Source: Ceratotherium simum simum
Lineage: Eukaryota > Chordata > Mammalia > Perissodactyla > Rhinocerotidae
Direction: 5' to 3'
Assembly (NCBI RefSeq): GCF_000283155.1
Contig: NW_004454178.1
Coordinates: forward strand, 10,392,680-10,456,679
Length of the DNA: 64,000 bases
The translations under genes were made by a program, and so were the position numbers. Below, in pieces: positions 33,421 through 45,332 of the stretch (the first letter of the stretch is position 1; each line of letters opens with the position of its first letter). The notes under the pieces are model-generated. The model was not told where the DNA came from, made no database searches, and was given only the letters and a program-made list of their open reading frames with translations.

Positions 33421-34089
33421 CTTCTGTTTCTATTTCCTCTGGCTCAGTTTCTTGTTACATAGGAGTAAGTTTTTCATGCCACTTCCATTGATAATCCTTG
33501 ATGAGACTCTCCTTGGGACTTTTTAATCTTGTCTATGTGACTAGGCCTATTTGGTTCACCTGAGCTCCAGGAATGTATTCAGAAACAAAATAGATCATAT
33601 ATTGTATGTTTTATTTGTAAGCCCTAACTCCCATAGCTGTCAACCACTACTGTGATATTGCTTCAGAGAATCACTGTCTCTCCTTTCCTCCAATTGGTGC
33701 TACGTGGTCTCAGTTTAAAAGAACCTCACCCAGTTCCAGGGGCGAGTACTATATTTATACTCAAAAAAGAAAAAATATAATAAGAGAGATTTAGATAACT
33801 ATCAGCCTCTTGATTACAATAGATGCATAACCTCAGGGAAGCAGAGCTTTAGTTCTGTTCTGGAATCCTCTGAAACAATAACCCTATTTACACCAGATGC
33901 AACTGCATGGTGCAAACTTTCATTTCAGTTAGATGCTCAGTACTGTCTACTGATGACCTTTCAGCTGTTTGCCAGTACCTTCCTATTAAACTCTCAGTCC
34001 GCTTAAAATAGAGCACCAATACCTCTGGGCACCTCACTTTTGAAAAACAAACTAAACCATCAGATAAGACCATGGGGACTTGGGCTTTA
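33421..34089. other. Unassigned sequence
   Basis: No gene or repeat recognised. Confidence 0.5.
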
Positions 34090-35000
34090 TCTAATGCTAC
34101 ACACTCTTTTTAAAATTGATTCACTTTTCTGCCAACCCAATAAGTCCATGAAATAGTCTCGCTACTGCTACAAGAACAATTATTATTCCGCCTGAGGTGA
34201 CTCATATGGTCTCAAGGCCGTGCAAACATCCATTTATACTGAGATGGATTGGAGATAAAGCAGACATGAGTTGGCACTTGAGACAGACAATGATTGTCAG
34301 ACATGCCACATTGTGACAGCTGGAGAACTGCCCTGTGGCCTGATGGGAGAACACGCTTCAGTATTTCCCACAGACCAGCATGCTTGGAAATGTGCTAAAT
34401 TTTGTCCAAAGACAAATATCATCAGGGTCCAAAAGGCCTTCAAATCTGAATTGTCTTAATTTTCAAACTGACAGACCTGAAGTCTGTAAGCAAACATGGA
34501 ATTGCCTATGGAAACTTCCATTTACTTCTGCTGTTTCTCTCCTTATAATCTCATGCCAAGTTGTAATTAAATATAATTCAAGATAAACATAATTGCAGCT
34601 CATCCAGAAAAGATTATTTTTTGAGAGCTTCAAAATGAGAAAATGTGCATATTCCTTTATAGGTTTCATTGAAACAAAGTTGATTTAAATAAATCCACAC
34701 ACATATATACTACAGTGATTGGTTTATCCAAAACAAAATGTACTATTGATGCCTGTAGAAATATACATACTAATAGATTTCTCAAATCAATATTAATCTC
34801 ATTAGTAATGTCATTAACTGAAGGTGGAAATACAATTTCAGTAGCCATTTTACAATTTCTATGTGAAATTCCACTTCACATTTGGCCTTATAAGGCAAAA
34901 AGAAGTCTTTTTAAGTCTAACTAGATGTGTTTGTATGGTATGGTTACAAATTAGTTTCCAATGATTCATGATGTCATCTCAGGCAAATGTGAGAGATCCC
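34090..35000. other. Candidate conserved noncoding stretch
   Basis: About 900 bases of unique AT-rich sequence with no repeat signature. It is rich in short homeodomain, POU and GATA-like words (CCGCCTGAGGTGACTC, TTGTAATTAAATATAATTC, GTGATTGGTTTATCC, TCATTAGTAATGTCATTAAC). The frames in it are under 70 codons. A regulatory role is inference. Confidence 0.35.
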
Positions 35001-36099
35001 TTAGGGGCATCATAATACATTTCCTAACAGGGAAATAAGTATTAACATCTGAAGCCATAAGAACAGGGACATCTATATTTTCAAGGAAAAACTGACACAG
35101 GAAATTTCAATCCTATTACAAAAATGAGTTGCAACAAAATTACACTCCCTTCCTTTCCAGAGTCACTGAGAGATATCTACATGAGCTAACTGGATTAGCT
35201 ACTCAAACCTTAAAGACAAAAGTGGATCCCTGTTCAATCAAAATGTTTATTTTGTTTATTAGTCAAACTGAACACTTCAGTGAAATAATTAATAGTGTAA
35301 ATGTTTGAACTGAATTTCAATTCAATCCGAATTATCAATATTATTAGGCTTGTATTTTCACACACAAACCATAAAAATGCAGAATTGTGCTTTGTATGTA
35401 GGAGTTCAGGTACAATATCTAAGAACAAAATGACATCAAGCTAAGTCTTTGACTTTGATTTCAGCGAGTCGTACACGTCTCCCTTTGTCACAAAATGGAG
35501 AATTACAAGTGAGCTCATCACAGGTCAATACTTTCAGAGCAGCAAACACTCGTTCTGCCTGAACCATTCAGTGCCCAAATTATTTGGAGCCTTAACGTTG
35601 CCACTGAGGGTCTACTTGGGTCTTGAGAGAGGGGGCAGGCCTACCACTAGAGTGGAAATAAACCGAGTCAATTGATTCAGATTCAAGTCTTGTAAAATTT
35701 GAAAGTCTTCTGTGGTGCCTGGGAAATCTCCAGTCTGTTCTGGATTTGAGCCTTCCTAGTGTCCAAGGGACATCTGGTGACTGGGTGAGAGCCATGGGAA
35801 CCTACAGCACAATGTTACTGGGAGGTACCCCAGAAAAGGCACAGTGTTTGCTTTTCATTAATCCAAACCTCAGCGACCTGCCCTCTACATTTAGCATTCA
35901 AAGCAGACCAAATTAGAATGTTCTTATGAGCAACAAGAACAGTTTTTTTTTACTGCAACTTGGATTTTGGCTTCTGCCAAGAATTAGATACCGAATTGGA
36001 ATTAACCTCTCCCTTGTTCATAATCCAGGTGTATTTTGTTTCTACTACATGTGAACTACTCATTAGAGTGTGCATTCATTAGTTTAGAAATACAGATCT
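35001..36099. other. Unassigned sequence
   Basis: AT-rich; no gene or repeat recognised. Confidence 0.5.
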
Positions 36100-36560
36100 G
36101 ACCATATAATTCTTGTTCAAACCTTCAATATTTCTCTTAATACACTTCTTTCAACAGTTCTTGGCTGCCTATTTAATATGCTTCCTAATCTGGCCTAGTC
36201 CTGCACCTTTACTATCTCCTTTCACTTTTCCCAACACACTTGATTTCTTAGCCATATCAAGTTATTTGCTGCTTCCAACCTTGACATCTTTTATGCCTTC
36301 ACCGTGCTGTTCCTCTTCTTGATACGCTTTTCTGCCATTGTCCATCTTGTCACCGATGTTCACGTTCCAAAGTCTATCACAAATGTTAGCCACTTCCATA
36401 CACGCTTTCTCGACTCCTTGAGACAGAATTAATGAAATCCGTAGCTTTGTTTCTCTCGTACTTTATATTTCTTCTATTGTGGTCCTTATCATACTATAAC
36501 TAATGAGATAGGAGAGCTTATTGTTTCCTATGCTTGAGCTTGTATGCCCTGAGGACTGAG
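36100..36560 (+). mobile_element. L2 LINE, 3' half
   Basis: AATCTGGCCTAGTCCTGCACC, TTTTATGCCTTCACCGTGC, TGTTCCTCTTCTTGATACG, a GTGGTCCTTATCATACTA block and TTGTATGCCCTGAGGAC follow L2 sense order over about 450 bases. Confidence 0.75.
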
Positions 36561-37534
36561 AACGTATTTCTGGATAGGAGCAGATCTACCTCTGAGAGGC
36601 CAGAGTGTTTGATGATCCCTTCATGTTCATGATGAGTTACGAAAATGATAGCAATGAGGTGTAGAGGAAGGCTAGGGCTGGGGATAAAGTCTTCTACAAA
36701 CGAGGAGAGTGACTAGGAGGTGGATAGATGACGACAACAATTAGAGAGCAATGGTGATATATTTGCGCGATGTGAACGTCAAGAAAGCAGCGCTTTTGTC
36801 GGGAAGTTGGGGGTAGTGCTGGACAAGAAGTGGCAACAAAAATCCGGGAGGATGCTCTGACACATGAGTGAGAAAAGTAAAAGCCTCCTCCATGTGAACA
36901 GCCTTCAAAGCAGTCTCAGATGATAACTGGGGTTTAGTTAAGACAAGAGGTGAGGAGAACATTCTGAGAAAGGATGGAGGATAGAGAGGAGTCTGAATTG
37001 ACCAAGGGACAATGGAAGAGTTTGAAAGGGAGGGAAAAGGAGAGGCAGTGGGTCAGAGCAGGATGCAGATGGAACCTGGGGGGGATGGATTTTGAATGGT
37101 AGACAAGAGAATGAGAGTGTGAGGCACAGTGTGTTGGTCTTGATGGTCATTGCTGTGTGCCCGAACTACTGGACCAATTACCATGGTCTCAATGCTTCTG
37201 TCTGTGATGTGGTGGCTTGCAGAACTGGGACTCTCTGAGAATTCTTGGAGTGTTGATGATTCATGTGGACTAGGACTTAATCCTGGCTCTGTTTTGGGGT
37301 GTATACAAATGCAGCAAATAAGTTTATTTCACTAGACTTCTATTTCCTTGTATACAATACAAGAAGATTAGATTCAGTAATCCTGGAGATTGATTCTAGC
37401 TATTATTCTATGAAAAGTTTTGTTTATCTTTTCAGTGAGTTTAGGCAATTCATATTTCTTGAGTTATTTTGCCAATCTAAGGAGGGCTACTTCCTACAGA
37501 CTAAAAGAAGAATCTATTATTTTATACCTTCACG
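36561..37534. other. Purine-rich unassigned sequence
   Basis: From about 36600 to 37120 the plus strand is strongly G/A-rich (GGAGAGTGACTAGGAGG, AAAGGGAGGGAAAAGGAG). It may be an unrecognised old repeat. There is no gene. Confidence 0.4.
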
Positions 37535-37660
37535 CAAGAAGAATTTATTGAGCACCTACTCCACATTTCACATTAATGAGTTGTAAAAGAAATGGATAAA
37601 TTGTATGTTCTCTAGATCTTTCAAACTATTGGGAGAGTTGACGTATGCTCAGGAATAAAT
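37535..37660 (-). mobile_element. Possible L2/MIR 3' fragment
   Basis: AAGAATTTATTGAGCACCTAC is the hallmark start of an antisense L2 or sense MIR 3' region. The remainder is too diverged to place. Confidence 0.4.
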
Positions 37661-38124
37661 GGTGTCTGTTGATGTTATGTGCTTTCACGCAAACTCAAGA
37701 TGGGACTCTCCCCCCACCCAATGTATCCTGGACCACTCCCTGGTTGGACCAATGCCTTAACATTTACCATTTTTATTTGCCCCCCCCCATATCTCATAGG
37801 GGCTAATTGGGCAGTTCATGTCCTAATGTCTCAAGTTCTTGAAGATTCTAGTGCTGGGGTCAGATTTAAAGTATCTTGGCCTCAAGATAATACAATTTTA
37901 ATATCAGAGATGGAGCTGGCAAAATATGTATATGGTTCTCTTCTCTCCTTTACTTTGACTAGTTTATTTTCCCCTAAGAAAGTTCAGAAGTAAGAAGTGA
38001 GAAGATATGTCTTGGACCCTGTTCATAGGAAGAGGAAAACGTCCATGTAGCTTGGGGCTGACTGATGCTGAGAGTTGTTTCTCAGGTGATTGGGCATCTT
38101 CCCACTAGGAAATCGTAGCAGGGA
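37661..38124. other. Unassigned sequence
   Basis: No gene. It contains a C9-type run at about 37781-37788. Confidence 0.5.
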
Positions 38125-38295
38125 AGCCTTAGACAGGGGTCAGGAAACCTTTAAGTTTTGCTCAGATATTAATTCATTACATGCCCTATGAAAAGTCACT
38201 TTTTGTCACTGGGCCTTCCTCTTTGGGAAAATGAGAGGTTTGGATTAGAGAGTCTAAATTCCCTTCCACCTTGAACATCTGTGGTTCCAAAGGTC
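38125..38295 (-). mobile_element. MIR-type SINE (MIR3-like), antisense
   Basis: TTTTTGTCACTGGGCCTTCC, GGGAAAATGAGAGGTTTGG, AATTCCCTTCCACCTTGAAC and ATCTGTGGTTCC give the reverse-complement order of the MIR variant with a CCCTTCCAGCTCT end. Confidence 0.6.
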
Positions 38296-38884
38296 CACCT
38301 TTGAAGTGCTGTGGTCAGTAGGAAATTGGCTATTAGGTCTTTGAATGACTTGGAATTGGATCCTTCTATTCAAATTCAAAATTGCATTTTTTTAACTGTA
38401 AAATACTGTTCGGATTGTGTTTCCGAATTATTTTTCTTCAGATGCCTAGACATATGTGTCTAGAAATGGAGAGAGGTGAGAAAAGAGGCAAGATACAGAA
38501 TTTGACAAATACCAATAATTTATGTGTAGAGTTGTGTTGTTTTGTTGACAGTACCTCCTTGAGTCCCTGGAAACCTGAGAAGGAATGTATTATGTGTGTT
38601 TCAGAACTAGCTGCAGATGAATCCATGACCAGCGGGCTGTGAGGAAGTATGTGTGAGCATCTGTTATCCAGGGGTGTATAGTCCTTAGAGTGCCCTCCAT
38701 CACCTTGCAGTTTGCCATATCCCACAGGCCACTAGTTGGTCATCTCTGATTAAGAAAACGCTGCCAGTGAACAAGGTTGTCTATCTGGGTCACAAAGAAA
38801 GAGGCTTGGCCACAATCTGACCATTTCTAATGAATGGTGGTTTTCATTTATTTATTTTGTAGTTTTAGCTGTTTGTACAGTTGT
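38296..38884. other. Unassigned sequence
   Basis: No repeat or gene recognised. Confidence 0.5.
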
Positions 38885-39065
38885 TTGTCTGGACCATTTT
38901 TGTGCGACTTTAGGGAAGTTATTTAATTGTTCAGAGCTTCCATGCCTTCCTCTGTTGAAGTAAGCACACCAGCTTCGCAGGGTTCTTGTGAGAATTGTTT
39001 GAGATGATGTTCATGAAAACATATTTTAAACTGTTAAACACAACGAACATGTGGGTTATTTTATC
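38885..39065 (-). mobile_element. MIR SINE, antisense
   Basis: GCGACTTTAGGGAAGTTATTT, CAGAGCTTCCATGCCTTCCTC, CAGGGTTCTTGTGAGAATTG and GAGATGATGTTCATGAAAAC are in MIR reverse-complement order. Confidence 0.7.
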
Positions 39066-39109
39066 CAGTTCAACAAGTAATGGCCAATAAAGTTATTTTT
39101 CTTTCCTAA

Positions 39110-39760
39110 ACCTCTAATAATTTTCTACACACCAGGTTTTTTTGCCATTATTTTCTTGTGAAGTAAAATCTGCTCCATCTACCTCTAGTCAGTTTGCCAA
39201 TTTGGTAGCTTTGGATCAGCGTGACCAAATTTTCTGTAAATCCATTCTGAGCAGGACTCTTTGTTATTATTGGAACTCTTGATCATTAATGGGTGCTTGC
39301 AGCTGCCAAGACTTTACCACAATTGAAGAAATAACCACGGAACTCAGACTTACACCTGAATTTATTCATTTAAACCAGATCCTAAAAGTATTTGTTTTAC
39401 TCATTATCCTGCCTAATTTGCCTAAAATAAATCAGGAACCAGTCAGCGCTCGAATCCTGTGGTAATTGGAGTTTTTGGGGTCAGCAATAACATTCATATG
39501 TGTTCCATCATGAGTGGAATTGCTTGCAGTTTTTGCATGCGTGTGTGCAGAAAATATGAACTAAGAGGTTCCTTTTGCCTGCAATTACAAGGATTATTAT
39601 ATCTATAAATGGATATAAAATGCTGCTCTCTAATAGGGATACAAGGCTATTTGTTTTCATATATCAATCTTGCCTGAAGAAAACAAGAGGGGAAATTAAT
39701 TGGGTGAATATATTCCAATTTATCACCACAGAAATATGATAGTATCTTTTAAAACTAATA
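39110..39760. other. Candidate conserved noncoding stretch
   Basis: Unique, repeat-free, AT-rich. Words include CATTATCCTGCCTAATTTGCC, GGAAATTAATTGGGTG and TTGCAGTTTTTGCATGCG. No coding frame. Inference from texture only. Confidence 0.3.
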
Positions 39761-40079
39761 TATGATTTTGATGCAACAATCTTAAGGGACAAGTAAGCAT
39801 ATAGATATAGCCCTTAGAAAAATTAATAACTATTCTGACATTAGTTGATTAATGATTATAAGAGCAAGTAAAGGAACACACTTAAGAGAGAGAACAGATT
39901 TGATTGTATTGACTTGATAACAATGGTACCCTGCCTGTTCAAAGTCTGCAGTATTTTGTTATGAATAATAGTCAGGAAACAAGATAAGAGGTAGGGATTC
40001 AAGCAAGTAAAAATTTCATTTACTCGGTACAATTTTTTAAGGTTTTGGAGGTTAGGGATCCCTCTTCTTCTCTAGGGTT

Positions 40080-40331
40080 GTGATCAGAGGGGGCTTCACA
40101 CAAAGAATTGATAGGCAAGGGGAACCCATTCACTTTCTGCCCAATCTATACCTTGGAAGCTGGGTCTGCACTGATAGCTTCTTCTCACTCACGCACTCAG
40201 TCACCAGCAGAGATGATGGAACAGCAGAGAAGTTTCAAGATTGGCTAATGATTCTGTATCCCAATTCTGAGATGTCAGTTTTTATCCCCACACCACCGAG
40301 CAATTCTCAGACATCAGCTGGCGTACTATAA
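40080..40331 (+). other. Short open frame beside and into an LTR, no support as a gene
   Basis: The 83-codon frame ends inside the ERVL-class LTR region and shows no domain. Its last part lies where the primer-site zone of the LTR should be. I do not regard it as a gene. Confidence 0.3.
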
Positions 40332-41037
40332 TTCATCACAATTCTGACACTATTTACCCAGAGATAGCATCAGATTCCACATCTTAAGGTCTCAGTCCCA
40401 CATGACTATCCTCTACTTCAGACGCCAATCTGACGTCCGGATTTTTACCTGTGCTTCTGGCCAACTGGCTATAAATCAGAGGTTCCCATGACCCCCTCCT
40501 TGGGTTCAATTAATTTGCTAGAGCGGCTCACAGAACTCAGAGAAACTAGTTTACGTACTAGATTACTGGTTTATTATAAAGGATATGAATCAACAACCAG
40601 AAGAAGAGATACATAGGGCAAGATAGCCAACAAAGGAGCTTCTGTCCCTGTGGAGTTTGGGGCCTGTCATGGTGGCATGTGGAAGCATTCTGGTTCCCCA
40701 ACCTTGAAACTCTCAGGACCCAATCCTTTTGGGTTTTTATGGAGGCTTCATTGCATAGGTGTTATTGATTAAATCATTGGCCATGGATGATTGAACTCAA
40801 TCTCCAGCCCCTCTCTCCTCACCAGAGGCAGGGGGTAGGACTGAAAGTTCTAACCCTCATGGTTGGTTCCTAGGTTAACCAGCCCCCATCCTTAGGTTGG
40901 ATCCAAAAGTCACCTCATCAACATAACAAGAGATGCCTTTATCCTTCTCTTCACTTTGGAAATTCCAAGGGTTTTGGGAGCTCTGTGCCGGAAACAGGGA
41001 TGAAGACTAAATATGTATTTCACAATATCACACTGGC
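40285..41037 (-). mobile_element. ERVL-class LTR, antisense (copy 2)
   Basis: Same order as 19185-19937: ACAATTCTGACACTATTTACC, CCACATCTTAAGGTCTCAG, AACTGGCTATAAATCAGAGG, CCCCCTCCTTGGGTTCAAT, TAAATCATTGGCCATGG, GGGTAGGACTGAAAGTTC, GGGTTTTGGGAGCTCTGTGCC, ending CACAATATCACA. The primer-site zone at its left is degraded and no internal region follows, so it is probably a solo LTR. Confidence 0.85.
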
Positions 41038-42685
41038 CCTGTGCCCTTGGGCTTATTTTAGGTGGCCAGGAAGCAGAAGAAAGGGGCTTTATGGAGCAGT
41101 GGTCTTGAACACCAATGAAGTGGCTCAGCGGTGGTCAGGCCAACACCAGTAAAATCAGCTACTTCTCCCTTGGGGAGGAAAGAGCAAGGAGTGGCGAGCC
41201 AGAGAGTGCTCTGGAAGACACAAAAATGCTCAAGAAAAAATTAAAAGCTAATGGACCTGTGAAAGCAAACACCACACGATGATTTTTTTTTGCAGAGAAT
41301 GAAGACAAAAATATTCCTATACTTTCTAAAAAATAGCATTCAGGGAAAATGTCTGTGGCATTTAAATGCTTTAGATCAACATCCTTAAGAGAGATTGGAG
41401 GAAATTCTGGTGGACAAGATTGGCATTTTGGGGGAAATATGAATGTTTTCCTGAGATCTACTCTTCTTTATTTTGGCTCCATGATAACAAGAGCAGTATT
41501 TTCTGTGACCAAATCAGTAGATAGATAATGGGATGGGATAATCCCGTTCAGGTAATGGGATGCAATATTTGAAATGAGGACTACCTAGACATCCCAAATT
41601 GTTTGACCTCTGTTTTTCATAGGTCATAAACATGACCTGTAGCAGCTGAACCAAGGCCCAGGTATTATCTTCAGTTATTTGGTCCAAAAGGTTAAGGAAG
41701 AGAATTGTTGTCCTGCTGATTAGAAATGGAATGGCTATCTTTAATGAAGGTCTTAAATGACACCCAAACTTATATTGTACAATGTAAAATGCTATCATCT
41801 TTTAAAACAGGTGATTGCCATGGTTCTATAAGGAGACTATCCACAAGATTTTCTGAATCCTTTAGTTTTCATCCAAATATCTGAGTGCCATGTTGATATT
41901 GGGTACAATGTAATTAAATGGCAGTGTCCTGAGCTACTTCCTACAAGGGGTCTGTTGCCTAGAGTTTACTGAAATTGCCAGGCAGCACTACGTTTCTGCC
42001 AAATGGGCGAGTGTTTTAGGATCAGATAAAGCAGAGAGAGGCTCTTCATGCTACAGGAATTTAAACTTTCTCTTGCCATATGCCTCTCTCTCCAGCTTTC
42101 CACCCTATTTAAGGAATACTGGACCCCCAGACATCTATGATGAATGGTAGAATCCTTGAGATGATCCAACAGCCTCACACACCTGTAACAAGCAAGATGA
42201 ATTGAAGGGAATCAAAAGTCTCCGTAGAAACCCACTGAGGCAAAATCATTTTTTAAAGATTGGTTTGAGACATTGTGATCTCAAAGTAGTAGATTTCCCA
42301 AAGGAAGACGCAGACCAGGACATGAAGCAAAAAACATGGACTCTGGAGAGCAGGCAGTTACCAGAAAAGATTAGCTAGGAGTGATCTCCACTAAAACTAG
42401 TGAGGAAGAACTGGAAATTCATATCAAAATCCTCTGTACTCTTTAATTACGCAAAATGTCATCTATTTCCCATTGGATATGCATTTTGCCATTACCAACA
42501 AAACCTTTGGATGTCTTCATAAAGACTAAGTTAAAAGCCCCTTCCAGTGTTAGCGAAAAGGGACATCTCTCCCAAGATCCCTGTCTTTTAGAGCCAAGAC
42601 CTTTGTGCCTGGAGTTGGCAAAGCCAGAGAAGCAGCTTCCTTAGAGAATTCTGATTTAATGAGGTTTCCAGAAATGTGGATAGAA
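41038..42685. other. Unassigned sequence
   Basis: No repeat or gene recognised in about 1.6 kb. All frames are below 95 codons. Confidence 0.5.
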
Positions 42686-42891
42686 CAGGGGTCAGCAAAC
42701 TATGGCCCACAGGCCAAATGTGTCTTAGCAAAGTTTCATTGGCACATAGCTGTACTCATTTATTTATGTGCTGTCCATGGCTCTCTTTGTGATGCAATGG
42801 CCGAGTTGAGTAGTTGTGACAGAGACTATATGACCAAAAGCTGAAAATATTTCTATCTGTCCCTTTATAGAAAAAAGTTTGCCAACCCCTG
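42686..42891 (-). mobile_element. hAT-Charlie miniature, complete
   Basis: Both terminal inverted repeats are present: CAGGGGTCAGCAAACT at the left and AGTTTGCCAACCCCTG at the right. The interior has GCCCACAGGCCAAATG and AGTTGTGACAGAGACTATATG. The 8-base flanks GGATAGAA (42678-42685) and GGACAGAC (42892-42899) match at six of eight positions, as expected for a decayed hAT target duplication. It is the same family as 15683-15904, in opposite orientation. Confidence 0.95.
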
Positions 42892-42939
42892 GGACAGACT
42901 CACCTGAAACATCACTTGTCACAAGGCAGCAGCCGAGCT

Positions 42940-43370
42940 TCCATTCATTCTTTTTGTCCATTTACAAACATTCATTGAATACCTACAGTGTACCACGCAG
43001 AATTCTGGGATGCTTAAGTAAACAAAAAAGACAAAAATTCCTTTCTGCAGGGAGCCTACTTTCTAGTGGAGAGAGACAGACCATAAGTAATAAACGTAAT
43101 AAATAAGTGAATTATATTATCTTATAGAAAGTGGTAAGTGCTGAGGGAAAAAGTGGAGCAGAAATACGTAGATAGGCGACCTTGGAAAGGGCTGGAACTT
43201 GTAAGAGTCAAAGGGAGCTTCTCTGAGGAGGTGACGTCTGAATGAAGGTGTGAAGGAATGTGAGCTCTGCGGATCTGGGGGAAGAGAGTTTCAGGACAGC
43301 AAACAGCCAGTGCCAAGGCTCAGAGTAACCTCGGTGGGATCCTGCCTTAGCCATCAGCCCAGGGCCACAG
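42940..43370 (-). mobile_element. L2 LINE 3' region, antisense
   Basis: AAACATTCATTGAATACCTAC, GGGAGCCTACTTTCTAGTGG, AAGTGGTAAGTGCTGAGGG, CTTCTCTGAGGAGGTGACG and TCTGAATGAAGGTGTGAAGG are in L2 reverse-complement order over 430 bases. Confidence 0.85.
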
Positions 43371-43399
43371 GCTTGCTTTTCAACTGCGTGAAAGTAAGC

Positions 43400-43552
43400 T
43401 CCACACTCCACCTCCCCAAACCCAGGTGAAATCTAACAACTCCTGCAGATTTTGATCCAGTAGATCTCTGATGGGGCCTGGAAATCTGTGATCCATGAAA
43501 TGGAAGAGCATTGTAATTTTCCCAGGTGTTTTTTGGGGGGAACCACTGATCG
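43400..43552 (-). mobile_element. MER5-family hAT miniature, antisense, diverged
   Basis: GATTTTGATCCAGTAGATCTC, GATGGGGCCTGGAAATCTG, TTTTCCCAGGTG and the terminal GGGAACCACTG fit MER5 in reverse-complement order. Confidence 0.65.
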
Positions 43553-43671
43553 AAATTAAAATAAGCATGCCCTCCAAATATGCTGAGAGTCATTTAGCCC
43601 CTGCTTTAACAGTTCCAGCAATGGGAAGCTATTAACTCTTTTAGAGAGTTCACTCCATAAAATATTTCTAA

Positions 43672-43766
43672 CATTTAATTCATTTATTCATTTATTGAAC
43701 AAAAAATGTGTAGCCTTCCTACAGCGAGTCAGGTACTGGGGAAGCAGGAACACATATTCTGTGCCT
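43672..43766 (-). mobile_element. L2 3' fragment, antisense
   Basis: AATTCATTTATTCATTTATTG, GTCAGGTACTGGGGAAGCAGG and TGTGCCTTCATTG match the L2 antisense beginning. Confidence 0.5.
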
Positions 43767-43774
43767 TCATTGTT

Positions 43775-44395
43775 TTTTGTTTGTTTCTGATTACAAAATG
43801 TATATCTTTTAATTTTAGACAGATTGGAAAAAGTAAAACACACAGAAGGAAAAAATTGATCTTTATCTTACAGGTAGCAATGTTAATATTTTGACTTATT
43901 TCATTTAATTTTTTTCCTCCTCTTTCTATATTTAAAAGGTTGAGATCTCTTTTTCAACTAATAATGTATTATGAATATTTCTGTTTCTACAAAATATTTT
44001 TCTACTATGTGTTTTTTAAATAACAGCTTAGTATTACATTTTATATGTGTAATATGTATATACATATATAACATGTATATATATATATATATATATATGG
44101 CTATGGGTATCTCAAAATGTTCACTACTACAAAAAATGCTGCAATTAGTTTTCTTATAAGCTTTTCCCAGCACTTCTAATTATGCAGGTAAATGTCTATA
44201 AGTGGAATTTCTGAATTAAATGATATAGGCTTTTAAGTCTTTTGAAACATATTGCCAAATTGCTTTTCCATAAAAAATGATCCAATTTCCATCCCCATTT
44301 CAATTATATAAAAATATTCATGTTTTCATACCCTTGGCAATACTGGTATTTTATTCTTTTTATTAAAAAGCTATAATTACTAGAAATTTCTTTCT
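43775..44395 (-). mobile_element. Old L1M fragment, antisense
   Basis: CTACAAAAAATGCTGCAATTA, TAAGTGGAATTTCTGAATTA, CATATTGCCAAATTGCTTTTCC and CCCTTGGCAATACTGGTATT match the antisense 3' part of old L1M elements. A TA-repeat has expanded inside it. Confidence 0.65.
44076..44098. repeat. (TA)n microsatellite
   Basis: An uninterrupted TA run of about 23 bases inside the L1M fragment. Confidence 0.9.
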
Positions 44396-44429
44396 CTCAC
44401 TGAGCTCCATTTGCCTATTCAAATTTTCA

Positions 44430-45015
44430 ACCTATTGATCTGACTTTTGTCTTCTGGAGCTTTGTGGGTAAGTTCAATCCTCCTTTAAAATGGAATTTCA
44501 AATATTTGAAAATAATTATCATGCCTCCACTGTGCTCTGTTCCCAGTAATCTTTCTTTCCTCCAATAATTACTCCTGTAACCCACTTTCTAGACTCTTAG
44601 CAGTTCCAGTCTCACTGTTCTAGATAAGCCTTAGTTAATCAGAGTCTTTCTCTTAAAACGTGGTGGCAAAGATTAAACAAAGGACTGTCATTTAAAGGAC
44701 ATTGCCTTCTTTGTTTTGAACAAGATACTTCTCACCGGTGTGAGCTAAGCAGGCATTAGATTTTTTTTTGGCAACCACACCACACCATTGGCTCATAAAC
44801 AGATTGATATCAACCCAAACTCTCAAGCGTTTTTATAAACAATCTTGTGGTCATATCAGGCATTGCCTGCACTTCACTGATGCAGTTGTTTTCTGAGCCC
44901 AAGTGCAAGACTTTAATAGAAATCAACGCAATCATTAATTCCAGTTTGTCAAATTCATTCTGAAAACTGATTTCATCGCCAGATGTGTATCTTATCCAAA
45001 CTCGATATGGCTATC
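44430..45015 (-). mobile_element. CR1/L3-type LINE relic, antisense
   Basis: Spaced blocks follow the antisense ORF2 end of CR1/L3 LINEs: AATAATTATCATGCCTCCAC, then a decayed AAACGTGGTGGCAAAG block, GGCATTAGATTTTTTTTTGGC, AACCACACCACACCATTGGC, TCATAAACAGATTGATATC, CAGTTGTTTTCTGAGCCC, AAGTGCAAGACTTTAATAG and CAGTTTGTCAAATTC. Nearly 600 bases of collinear match is long for such an old family. It has no coding capacity. Confidence 0.6.
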
Positions 45016-45155
45016 TCTTGACTTGTAGTAATTAAGAAAAATACTAGATGATGTCTATTGCAGAGTCCCGCCCCCCCCCACCGTCTGTTATTGATCCCCT
45101 CATCAACAGACTTTAAGTGCAATGCTTAGCGCAACCATGCTACTTTAAGCTCATC

Positions 45156-45159
<4 letters not shown>

Positions 45160-45193
<34 letters not shown>
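45160..45193. repeat. (GT)17 microsatellite
   Basis: An uninterrupted GT dinucleotide run of 34 bases. It is likely length-polymorphic. A plus-strand frame across it encodes only Cys-Val repeats. Confidence 0.97.
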
Positions 45194-45194
<1 letters not shown>

Positions 45195-45315
45195 CCTGTT
45201 GCTACAGATAATAGAGGGAAACTTTGTGAACCAAACCACAATCAAAATATTTTAAACTTGCTGAAATCAAAATATATTCTTTATATGATATTTCCTTGAC
45301 CTCTCTATGAGTCCT

Positions 45316-45332
45316 TTTTTTTTTTTTTTTAA
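45316..45332. repeat. Poly-T run
   Basis: A homopolymer of about 17 T with no SINE attached. It may be the remnant tail of an unrecognised minus-strand insertion. Confidence 0.8.

Noticed and set aside
45117..45299. Cys-Val repeat protein frame
   Set aside because: It is translation across the GT microsatellite.
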